A stretch of DNA of 64,000 nt from Candidatus Poseidoniales archaeon (GTDB lineage: Archaea; Thermoplasmatota; Poseidoniia; Poseidoniales; Poseidoniaceae): the NCBI GenBank assembly GCA_009887095.1, contig QXYC01000008.1:1-64000 (forward strand), read 5' to 3'. The translations under genes and the position numbers were made by a program. Shown here in pieces: positions 7,022-19,000 of this stretch. The first letter of the stretch is position 1. Each line of letters starts with the position of its first letter. The notes below the pieces were generated by a model that did not search any database, had not been told where the DNA came from, and worked only from the letters and a program-made list of their open reading frames with translations.

Positions 7022-10000
7022 TCAAGCCTTGGTGTCGTATGACAAATCGTTCCAGGTCTTGAGCAAAGCGCCCTTTCCTACGCTAGGTGCGTAGGTCAAC
7101 TGGATTGTCACGTCTTCCAAAGGTGTGCCGTCTGGGGCGTGGGTTCGCACAAAGATGGTGTCTCCAGTGTTGAAGGTCGAAACAGAGTCTGCTCCTTCCT
7201 TGTTCACTTGGTCGACAAAGGTGACGAACTCGTCACTGTTGTCCGGGTTGAACCCGTAGACACCGTTTGTGTCAGCCATGTTGGCATCATGCGTTGCCGT
7301 GTTACCGTCTGCATCAGTGTAGATGATTCGGAGCACAACAGCTTGTGTTGCCAAGTCTGTTTCAGACGCTTGCACTGTAATTCGCCAGTGGCCGGTCTCA
7401 GCATCGAAGCCGTCGATGTCTTCGATATCGAAGGTGATCCGAGGAACACCCTTGGTATCGACATCAGCGAGGCTGCTTGCCCAAACGTAGATCACACCAG
7501 AGAGCACGACGGTGATTGCGACCATCAAGATGGTAGCAATCACTGGGCTCACTGCAGCGTCGTCATCGACCATGGTCTCGGCGACTTCTTCTTCATCGTC
7601 AGCACGGCGGCTGGAGAAGGCGAGGGCGCTCACGAAGAGACCAGTTAGGCTGACCACAACGATGCTTGGTGCAAACGATGGGACCGAGGAGGCACCGATG
7701 GTACGAACAACGCTTGGGAGCGATTGGCTCGTAGCTTCGAAGGTGCCAGGTGGCTGGTTGGCGTGGTTACAGATCGAGCCGACTTCAAGGGACGTCATTC
7801 GGTTGTTACACCAGTTGCTGTCCTCAAGGAGTGGTCGACGCTCGGAGGTCTGGGTAGCGTTGCTACCGTACTGTCCAGGCTTGGACCAGTCAGCGCCCTG
7901 GATGCCGTTGTTGTTGGCACGGTGGGATGCTGGGTCGTCGGTCTGGAAGCGGTCCGAGACTGCTGCAGTCAAGTCACATGGGTCGTTCAAGCAGGTCAGA
8001 ACATCCATTTCAACCCACACATTGGTGGTATCCTTGGTGATGTAGACCATTTCATCGAAGTCCACAGTTGTTCCATAAGATGGAACAGTGTAGTATCGAG
8101 TTGGCTCGTCTTCTGTGTGTCCGTCCGAGTGGAAGGTCACAGCAAGCATGTGATCGTAGGTGAACGGTCCTTCGTCGCCACCAGCGCCGACAGCAACAGT
8201 GACTGGCACATAGGTACCGGTCATGATGTTGGTCACGCCGTTGAAGTCGAAGCCAGAGACGCTGTCTAGGTAGTAGTCAGCGACTTGCTCACGAACGTTT
8301 TCGACACGGACACCGATTTCGATGTCATCTTGGCCTTGTTGGTAGGCTGCGATTGGCATCAATGTGGTGTCGTAGTTTGGCACGTAGCTTGGGGCAGTTG
8401 CGGTGTCCTCGAGGACCAAGCGGATCTTACAGAACTCGGAGCCAGATGGACCGATTTGGTGGATACCGTTGTCGTTGAGGTAGTCAATTTCCCAATCCTT
8501 AGCGTTGGTCGTTGCGTCAGGGATCAGTGTGAACACGAGTTGGTCACCAACGATGGTTGTGGTGAAGTAGTTCGTGTATGTGCACTGAACAGTTGGTTCA
8601 ACGGTCCATGTGAGGTCAGAGAGGTTGTGGTCAACATCGGACATCACTGCGCTTAGGTCGTAGGTCAAGTTCTCGGTCGACGTGTCGTCTTCCATCAAAC
8701 TGATTTGCCAAGGTGCCACAGGGATGGAGCCGTTACCGGCTTCCATGACCGTACCGTTCTGTCGGTCCCAAGCAGGGATCACAGGTGCGTCGTTCACTGG
8801 TGCAACGGAGAAGTCGACATCGTAAGGAATCGCTTCACTGTTTTCCACAGCGTCGTCAGACAAGGTGAGGGTCACCGTACAGGTACCACCGAGTTCGTTG
8901 TTGGTGTTCTCGGTAATGACAAGCTCGTTGAGTGCGTTGACTTCAACGCTGAATGCGATACAGTCAGTCACGCTTGCGTCCCAGTCGTAGACTTGGCGGT
9001 CAGGCGATTGCTCGTTTGCCATGTCACGGACGTAGGACTTGCTGGCGTTCGACACGTTTCCGAGGAACTTGCTGTGGACACCAAAGCCTTCTGCAAGGAT
9101 GTTGGTGAATGCGTCATCTTGGGAGAAGATTGGCATGCAGTCAAGGTCTTCCACGTTGCAGATCACAGGTGCGTCGTTGACGTTAACAACCTCGAACGTG
9201 ATGTTCTTGGTGTCAGACAATCCGTTGCTGTCGACAACAATGAACTCGTATTCCATGGTACCGAATTGGTCATCCAATGGCGTGATGGTCACTGCGTGTC
9301 CGTTCTGGGACCAATCGACGAGAACATTGTCGTAGGCGACAAGGTTTCCAGCGGTGGAGGACCAGGTGAGGTCTGCTTCGATGTCTTGCACGTCGTCAGC
9401 CATGTTGGTGAGGCTGAAGGTGTAAGCACCGGAGTCTTCGTTCACGGTCACGTCGGCCAACGAGGTCTGGATTTCTGGGCAGGCACGAGCCATGTCCATG
9501 TTCAGGTTCACGTTGGTAGCGAGGGAGACATCTTCGGTGGTTGCCCAGTCGAATTCACAGTCTGCTTCGGTCTTGATCATCACATCGTAGTTCTTTGCTG
9601 CACTTGGCGTGTTGCTGCCCTTGTAGGAACGGTACACAAGCACTTCGTCAGAAATAGCACCTGTCAACAAGTCATCGTGCGTGAGCTCGACGGTCATGTA
9701 TTCAGTGAAGCTCTGCAAGGTGTTTGCACTGTCGATGGTTTGAGTCGGGTGAACCGTACTCACATCTGCAGTGGTCTCGCCTTGGACGATTGCCACGATG
9801 TCAACTTGGTCAGGAGTTCCACCAATTCGTGAGAATGGGATGGAAATCTCTGTCAAGGATCCAGAGGATGCCATGTCGACAGTTGCCGTGCTGAGGGAAG
9901 TTGGTCCCCAGCCGAGGAAACCGTAACTGTACAAGTCGTAAGAAGACTCACTGTCTGCCCAAAGCACGTAGTTTGCTTGGAACGGCAGTGTGTGTTCTCC

Positions 10001-13000
10001 ACCGAGGTTGTATCCAGTGCTGCTTCCTGCACCATCGACGCTGAGGTAGATGAGCAAGTCGCTTGTGGAGAGGTCTTCACCGGTGAGACCGATGTAAAGG
10101 TCGTCTCCTTCGATGTAGGTCACCATCATGTCGTTGGTTCCGTCACCGCTCATCATACCAGGCATTGCGTAGCCAGATGGGTTGAGGGCGTTTCCACCGT
10201 TCCAGTCTGCATCCGAACCATCAACGTTCATGACTTCAGGTTGGAAGCTTGTGGAGACATAGGAAGCACGGGTTCCGTCGGTTGACTGAATGAGCATGCT
10301 GACTTCCTTGGTAGGCGCCGATGTCAAGTGAGTCGAGGTCATCGAGAACAGGTTTGCTTCGTCAATGGTAGCAGACGAATCGACAATCAACTTCGAGGCA
10401 TCGATTGTGTTACCGATCGAGGTCACGTAGGCATTTGTGCCAGCGTTGATTTGGTTGTCAGCATCTGCCCAGGTCATGTTTTCAACAGTTCCCTGAGATT
10501 CCACGACTTCGAGAGCAGTGGTTGCATCAACCGTACCACCGTCCCAGCGGAACGGAGAGTTTTCGACGTACATACCAACAAGGCCAGAGGCGTCCATTGG
10601 ATAGACCCAAACATCATCGCTGTCGACAACATAGAGACCAGTACCGGTCGTTCCACCGTCAACAGTTGCGGTGATCGCAGTCACGGTTGCGTCATCGACG
10701 TAGACACCATAGGAGTCTCCAGCGAGGTCTGCAGAGCCAGTGAGGATCAAATCTCCACTTGTCTTTAGAACACCAGTGTCGTATCCGCTGATGGATGTAC
10801 CTGACAAGGTCAGGATGTCACCGTTTGCGTTGTCTGCATCAATTCCGTAGGTGGAGGAGGTTCCGTCACCTTGGAAGGTAGAGTCAGCGTCAGTTACGTC
10901 ACAGTCGCTGATGATCATAGCACCGTCAGAGAGGGTCACTGTGTTTCGAGCACTGTTGATTGTTACACCAGCACAGTCTTCCATGAGGAGACCGACTGCG
11001 TTAGGTGAAACACGACCAGCAGACAACTCAATGGTGTTGTCAGCGATTGTTGGACCGGAATATCCGCCCGCAGCACCGCCTTCGACCATGAAGACATCTG
11101 TACCACCATCACCATACGAGTCTCGTAGGGTGAGTGTGTAGTTTCCTGCATCGGTGTAGGTTACCAGTGGTTCGTAAGCAGTGTTGCTCGCGAACGTGTT
11201 GGTGGTCCACGCATCTTGTGTGCCGTCTGGCTTGTCGATGGTGATGCTTGCTTCATAGCCCCACGAATCGGTCTGAATGTTAACCGCCATGGTCTTGCCA
11301 GCAGCAAGTGTCACTGTACAGGTTGTAGGTCCGGTATTGTACGAGTACGATCGGATCGTACAGAGGGAACTGGTTGGCGCTGGTGGGGTCGTCATGGAGT
11401 CCATCACGATACCGCCGTCTGCGTCAATCAAGGTGTTGTTGTCCACGTCTCCGTATCCACCGTTGATATCGATACCTGCATGAGCAGCATCGCCGTTACC
11501 ATTGATGGTGTTTCCAGTGAGGGTGAAGTCTTGAGCACCGTTCATGTAAATTCCATTCGCCAAGGTGTTGATGGTGTTGTCAGAGATGACAGCTCCTTCG
11601 TGGCCACCAGGGTAGAACGCAATTGCACCGTTGCTGGTATCACCGCTGTTGAAGGTGTTACCAGTGACGATTGCAGAGTCTGCGTCACCACTTGTGTAGA
11701 ACCAAACATCTGCAATTTCGCCACCATCGTTGAACGTGTTGTCCGCAATGGTGATGTTGTCTGCTCCAAGCACACCGTTGTGGTAGCTGTAGTAGGTTGC
11801 ACGCTCGAGCATGATACCGACACCACAGTTGTTGAAGGTGTTACCGGAGATGATGCCACCGTCGCCACCAGAAACCTGCATGCAGATGTCTGTGACTTGG
11901 ATTGCGTTGTTCAATGAGGTGTAGCCCTTGTAGTGTGTAATGGTCGAGTTGGTGATCGCTAGTTCTTCAACTTCCCAGTTGTAGTTGTTGTTCCAGTTGT
12001 AACCATTTGCAACCTCGATCGTCGCAATGTTGGAGAAGATCGAATTGTTAGCAACGAGGTTTGCATAGTTGTAGAAGTAATCACCAAGTTGGATACCGTA
12101 AGCATCGTCTGTGTCTTCATCCACTGCAACGCCGTACATACCACCGTCATTCATGTAGAATCCGGTGCCACCTGGGCTCTTGCTGTACCAGCGTTGGTTT
12201 CCGTAGAAATCATAGACACCAGTTGCAAGCAATGTCGAGCCGTTGAAGTTGTAGTCCGTTCCACCGTTGAGGTAGATGTACGGAACGTCAACCATGACGA
12301 CTTCGTTGCTCAAACTGGAGCTGATACCACCGTAGTAACCGTATTCGGTCACTGTGCCACCGTCGCCATCGCTGAGTGTTCGTGAACTCGAGGTCGAGAA
12401 CGATCCATCACAAGGAGCGACAGTTTGGTATGCACTGCTCGAACTGTACCAGCAGACACGGTGAGAAATCTTCTGAGTCAATGCAATTGATTCAGTGTTT
12501 CCTGCCGCATCAGTCAATGACACACCAACATCCGCATATCGGAAGTCAGCAATGTTGTCAGTTGAAGAGGTGTAATCATACTCGACTTCAGCAACGGTCA
12601 AGGCTGTGTATCCAGCAAGGGATGGCACGTCTTTTCCACCGCTGTCAACGGTTGCTGTTACGAACTTGATGTCGCTTGCAACACCATTTGCACCGGTTGT
12701 TGCTGCACCTGCTGCACCACCGTCTGCATCAAGTAGAGTAACCGTTGCACCAGCAACGGCATTCGTATCTGCAGTGAGGGTAATGTCAACAGTTCGCATT
12801 CGAGTGAACAGTCCAGTTCCAGTAACATCGACAGAATCCACATCAATGGTTCCTTCGACGAAGTCAACCTGAGAGCTACCAGTGATCACAACATCTTCGA
12901 CGTTGTTCATGGTCATGTCTGTCAGGGTGATTTCGGCCGAACCTGCGGATTCAATTCCAACAGCGTTAGAAGAGATGGTCATTCCAGTCATCGACACTGG

Positions 13001-16000
13001 GTTGTCAGTGTTGGTTCCGTACTTGAACGCAGCACCGCCGCTGTTCGTCACAGTTCCAGTCAACTCACCACTGAGGTCCTTTGCATAGTAAACACCAGCA
13101 GAGGTTTGGCTGTCCAAATCAAGGTTCTTGAGATCAACAGACCCAGATGCAGAGTTACCAATGAGGACACCATAGGTGCCGCCGTCAACTTCCAATCCAT
13201 CAATGATTGCTGCTGCTTGTCCAGTAATTTCGAGACCAGCATCTGTCGGTGAGGTAACTGCGATGTTTTCGAGGTTACCAGCTGCGTATGCGCCACCGAT
13301 TTCGATACCAGTGTCTGCACCGGTGATCGAGCCGTCCTTGAAGAGAGGCGTGCCGGATTCACGGACGTAGCCACCGAGGTCTGCTGCATTGTCTCCTGCA
13401 CGAGCGACAAACTCCAAGCGATCTTGGAAGTTGTCAGCACGGTTGTGCAAGACATCAATGTACATCGAGACCTTGGAAATGTTAGCAGCCGAGATATCAA
13501 CGGTAGGCATGGTCAAACGAGCACCTTGACCTGGACTCATGTAGTACGAGTAGGCATAATCAAGACAAACGTTGTACGAAGATGGGTATCCGCCACCATA
13601 GCCTTCAGGAGGCGTGAATGGTCCGTTGGTGCCACCGTGGTATGAGGTGTAGTAGTAACCCCAGTAGTGGTATGGGTAGTAGGCGTATGAGCCAGTTGGG
13701 CTAACTCCTTCGATGTTCTCCCAGCCGAAACCAAACTGATCTGGTGCTTCGTAGTAAGCAGGGTACGATGGGGTTGATCCTGGACCACCTGGCCAGTAGC
13801 GCCACATGTAGTAGAAGTAGCCCTCAAAGCTCGATGGGTAGTTAGGCCCGTAGGAGTAACCGTAGTAGTCACAAGACCAACTTGGAACACCACCGGTTGC
13901 GCCTGCAGCGTAGGTAGCGGTCGAACCGACACCAGACGCTGGGTCAGCAGCACTGTATGGGTAGTATCCAAGGTCAGAGGATTGGGTAATGTTCCAAGCG
14001 TTTCCGTCGGTGTCTTCCAATTCAATGTTGTATCGGTCAGTGATCATGTAGTACTTGGAGGTCGCATAGTTGTAGGTTGGGTGAGCGTTACCGCCGCCAT
14101 AGATACTGTTGTATCCAACCTGCAAGAAGTCGTTACCCAAGTAGGTCGACAAGTCGATCTTGTAGGTCTTCCATCCAGTGTTTTCACCGCTGAGCAAGGT
14201 ACTGCGGTAAATGGTAGGAAGAGACATACCGCCGTAGATATCAACACCAACGGTGTTGTCAGTCGCGGTAAATCCGTCAACTTGAGGAGCGCCGTTGTAG
14301 GCTTGAATACCAACAGCAGCGTTCTTCACAATCACATTCTCGATGCTGCCGCCGGATGCTTCGACCCAGAGAGCAGTACCGGTTTGACCGGTGTTGATGA
14401 TGCTTGAATCCGAGATGTCCACAGTTCCGCCGTTCACCTTGACCGTAGCCATGGTGGAACTTGGTGCGGATGAACCGTACACGGTAGCACTGTCGCTCAT
14501 CACAAGGGTGGCGCCGGACCCGATCACGAGTGCTGCGTCAGTCGTTGAGTCTTGAGCGACATCACGTAGAACACCGCCTTCGAGTGCGAGGGTTCCATCT
14601 TGGATGTCCAAGTGCAGACCATAGGTACTGGAAACAGCCTTGACTGTACCAACTGCGAGCGTATCAGGTGATACGGAAACAGTAAGTGAGCCACCGTCGC
14701 TGATCGTAAGAACTGGCGAACTGGTTGCTGTGCTCTTGACCTTTAGGACAGATCCCAAGAGGATGATGTTACATCCATCGAGTTCGAGGTCTGCTGCCAA
14801 GGTCATTGGTGTGCTGTCGAAAACATATGCGTTCAGTCCTGCGTTGTAGGTTGTTGCAAGCGTTGTGTTTGCAGCAATCCAAGCACAGTCCATTCCGGCT
14901 TGGTCGAATTCCACAGGAGCAGGTTCAAGCAAGAGGTCAATCGTGTCACCAACGGTGTAAGTACCGTCAGTAGGGTACCATGAATCAGTGTACATGGTTT
15001 CGTTTTGACCTGCTGCACCGAAGGCTCGCAAGTTGTGATCATCGTAGTTGTTTCCTGATTCATCAGAAGTGATGACCCAAACAGTTGCCATTCCGCTACC
15101 ATCTGTGATGTGAGAGCCAACTTCGAAAAGTTCGCTACCCGACGAGTCAACGAGGGTTGCACTGACATAGTGGCCTGATTTGTAGACCGCAGTGAGTGCG
15201 CCGTTGATCACAGCGTTTCGGTATGTGTAAGCTGTAGCGATTCCACCGTACCAGATTTCAGAAGAGGACGAGGACGTAACCATGCCATCTGTTCCATCGT
15301 AAGCAGTTGTTGAACCGTCGATGAGCACTTCAATCAAGCGCACATCGGAGTTGGTGTCAGCGTATGCAAAGTCTGCAAGGCCTGTACCAGAGGTCGTAAC
15401 GTCCGTTTCACCGAGGGTAACAACGGAGTAACGTGCGTAAACCATTGGATCAACGGTGTTGCTGTGAGTGAACTCAGATTCGTGGATGGTTACTGTGTTA
15501 GCAGCAACTGAACATCCATTGGAACTGAGTCCATCCATCTCTCCACCGTTGATTGCGATGTTCCAACCGCAGCCACTCACAGTCACTGCATCCGCATCCA
15601 TCAGGTTCATGTTAACGAGGTCTGATGTGATGGCGTTTCCAGTCATTGTGAATGCACCCATGGTGACATCGTCAAAGGTACCTGGTTGCGTACGGGTCAT
15701 GGAGAAGTCGCCCATGGTCACGTCGTCAAAGACAGCGTGATCACCAGCAGCTCCACTTCCTGTGCTCACAGTGCCACCAGGTGTGATGGTCACTGGAGCT
15801 GTACCGAAGTCAACAGTGGTCATTACAATTGAATCCATTGCTTCAATCGAAACTGTTGCGTAGTCATCTGCGATGAAGTTGTTCAACATCACGTCGCTTC
15901 CACTTCCAGCAGCGGAGCCAAGAGCGGTTCCGGATTGTGCGGTGGTTGCGGTTGCAGTCACGTTGGTCACTGTCACGCTTGCGAAGTCAACATCAATGAG

Positions 16001-19000
16001 GTTGACATATGCGTTGAGGATGGTCGTGTTCTCAAGGAACAAAGATCCACCAGTCGAACCGTCGACGTTGACGATTGCACCGTCTCCGGCGTTACCGTCT
16101 TGGTTACAGTTCTTCATTGCACCCTCAGTGAGGATTGCGATGGTGTCTTCAGCGAAGTCGAAACAAGATGCATCTGTTCCGTCAACGTTGAAGTTGCTCA
16201 TTGCAACAACTGTGCCTTGTCCACTGCCGTGGGAGAACGCCGAGCCAACATCTGTGAAGGTCACATGGTCCATTGTGAAGTTACCCACGTTGGAGTTGGT
16301 GCTTGGCGAAGATCCGTGGCGAGAACCAGCAGAGATAGCAGCGTCGGATGTGTTCTTGAAGTCAACATAGTTGAAGACGTGACGGTCATCGGTGCCAGTT
16401 GAACAAGCAGCAGTGAATGCCATGCCCTTCCATTCAGCACCATTTGCACCCTCAAAGAGGATGTGGTCGGTGCTGTTTCCGTTGAGCGTCATTTGATCAC
16501 AAGTGCCGTCAAACGAGATACCCTTTCCATCAGCTATCTGAACGGTTACGCCAGGTTGGATGGTCAAATCAGCCGAAATAGTGAGGTAATCACCGCTTGG
16601 GTTGATTCGGATTGGGCTGTCTGTTGCGTCCCATGTGGTGTCTTGAGTAATGTCAGAGGAGACATCTGTACCCTTACCTTCGAAAGGCATGGTACGGTAG
16701 TACACACCGCAATCGTAGTTGCTGTTCTGGTAGCAGTAGTATGTTCCGTAGTACGACCAGTATGGTGCGATTGTACCTGCTCGAGCAAAGCTGCTCGAAG
16801 AGTATGGCAACTGTGGCATGTTTCCATACCAAGTGGTCATGCTTCGAACCAGTGCAGTGGATCCAGAACTCAAGAAGTGCATGTTTCCGTGTCGTCCGAG
16901 GTTGATACGGTCGTTGCTGTCCGTGTAGTTGTAGTCGGTACCAAAGTAGGTAAAGTTGAACCCATCTGGCATTGGGATGTTGTCTGCACACTTGTTAGCC
17001 CATGTGTTCCAGTAGTAGCTGGAAGCACAGTAGTAACCGGACGGGGTACCAGATGAGGAACCCATGACGTCAGAGGCGTCTGCGTTCACCAATCCAGTGA
17101 GCCCACGGTCGAACGACTCGTAGCTGCTACCGGTCGCCGTGGTGGAGATTCGGTAGTTTGCAGGGTGAGGGTTCGTTCCAGTGATGTATTGTGTGCTGGT
17201 TCGATGTCGGATGGTTTGACCCATTGTTCGGGTTTGATCCATGAATCCGACAGTTGCAGCATCGTACGAGTTCGTACAAGCGTCGTCGTACTTGAACTCG
17301 ATTTCGTTGGTCACGTCATAGAAGACTGCCTGGTAGGTACAGGTGTCGGTCGTGGAGTAACCCATGTCTCGCCATTCGACGATGAACATCTTGTTCGGGT
17401 CACCAACTGAGAATGTTTCAGTTGAAGTAGTCTTCACGTTGATTCCAGATGCGACGGTTGAAACGTCTTGAGCCTTCATGTAGTATTCGACAGTGTCGCC
17501 GCGTTCAAGGTCTTCAATATCTGCAGACCAATCACAGGAGTCCAAGGAACATTCTGCGCGGGTGCTACCAGACTCTTGAGTCATGACAACAGCCGTCCAG
17601 GTGCCTGCAGTTCCGCCATCAGGCGTCACTCGGTAGTACATGGTAGGTCCAACGCCAGCGGATGTGCTTACGTTGAGTCCTGTTGGTGGGTCTCCACCGT
17701 CGGCGAGGCTAGCAGTGATCGTTCGTGTCTTGCTGTGGGAATCAGCAAGCGCAGAATGGGTGAATTCAGGTTTGAACGTATCAGGTGTTGGCGCAACATT
17801 GCCGAACTTGTAGGTGACGTCACCGCTGGAAGCGATTCGTCCGTAGTAACCCATACCGAGAGCGAATCCGCTCCACTTGTAGTTCGTAATTGAGTTGTAT
17901 GCTCCTGCATAGTAGTAGGCAGGGGAACAATCGTTGTACGAACTGTATGGACTTCGCCAGAAGTAGGTGAAACCGTTGCTGGTCACACACAAACGGTTGG
18001 CGTTTGTTCCAGCGCCGCCGGTTTCGTTACCGAATCCGAACTTGCCGAACATGCCACCGTAGTCGCTGCCCAAGGTGATCTTGTATGCGTTGGTATAACC
18101 GTAGGATCGGCTGCTGTCAGCGGAAGTTCCGCCAGACAATGCTTCATCAATATCAGTCGCGGTTCCAATTCCAACCATTGCAAAGGCATCCTCGCCGCTG
18201 TCGTAAAGGAACATGAGGTTCATGCCCGGTCCGTTAGCTGCGGAGATGGTAAGGTATCCACCATCGTCCTTGTGCAGTTGGTCGATGTTCGATCGTGTGC
18301 CGCCCATTCCGTTGTATCCAGAGGAAGCGGTGGTGGTGTGCTGAGCAATCCAATTTCCGTAGAAGTAGTACGATGAGGAGTAGAAGCAAGAGCTGCTACC
18401 TGTGCCACAACTCGAAGTGTCAAATTCGAAGTAGAATTCGTCGTTCGAGTCGAAGTGAGTCATCTGTCGGTCGATGTATTGGTTTGCACCTGGCGAGTAG
18501 TAGCTGCTTGCGTGCACATCAGTTGTGAGCACGGTCAATTTCTTTGCAGTACCTGCATCTTCCACGTCATCTACTGCGAAGTAGTATGGCGTTGGTGTGT
18601 TTTGGGAACCAGTGAGTGCAGGATCGTATCCGACGTTAGCACCGTTCGCGACGTTGAGGTCTTGGTACTTCCAGTAGTACTCGACGTAGTCGCCAGCCGA
18701 GATGGTCGGCGTGGTGGCCTTGAATCGGCACTCAGAGGAAGTCGAACTGCATGTTCCAATGCTCGTTGCGGTCACGCTGGTAAAGGAACCATTGTTGAGC
18801 GCATAGTTGAGCGTTGGTGCGTTTGCAGTTGTCGTATCAATTCCAGACAGGTCGGTAAGGGTCGTAAAGAATGTACGAGCGCCTTCGACAAAGGAAGTGA
18901 TTCCTGTGTATGGAACGAAGCTAGAAACTGGTGCATCTGCATCAGTACCACCAGAGTAGGTGATTTCGATGTAGGAGTTGTAGGATCCAGAGTTCGAGGT

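Noticed and set aside
8705-9832. 375-codon plus-strand frame opposite the giant gene
   Set aside because: Val/His/Cys-rich antisense shadow of Asp/Thr/Asn codons, lying wholly inside a well-supported coding sequence.
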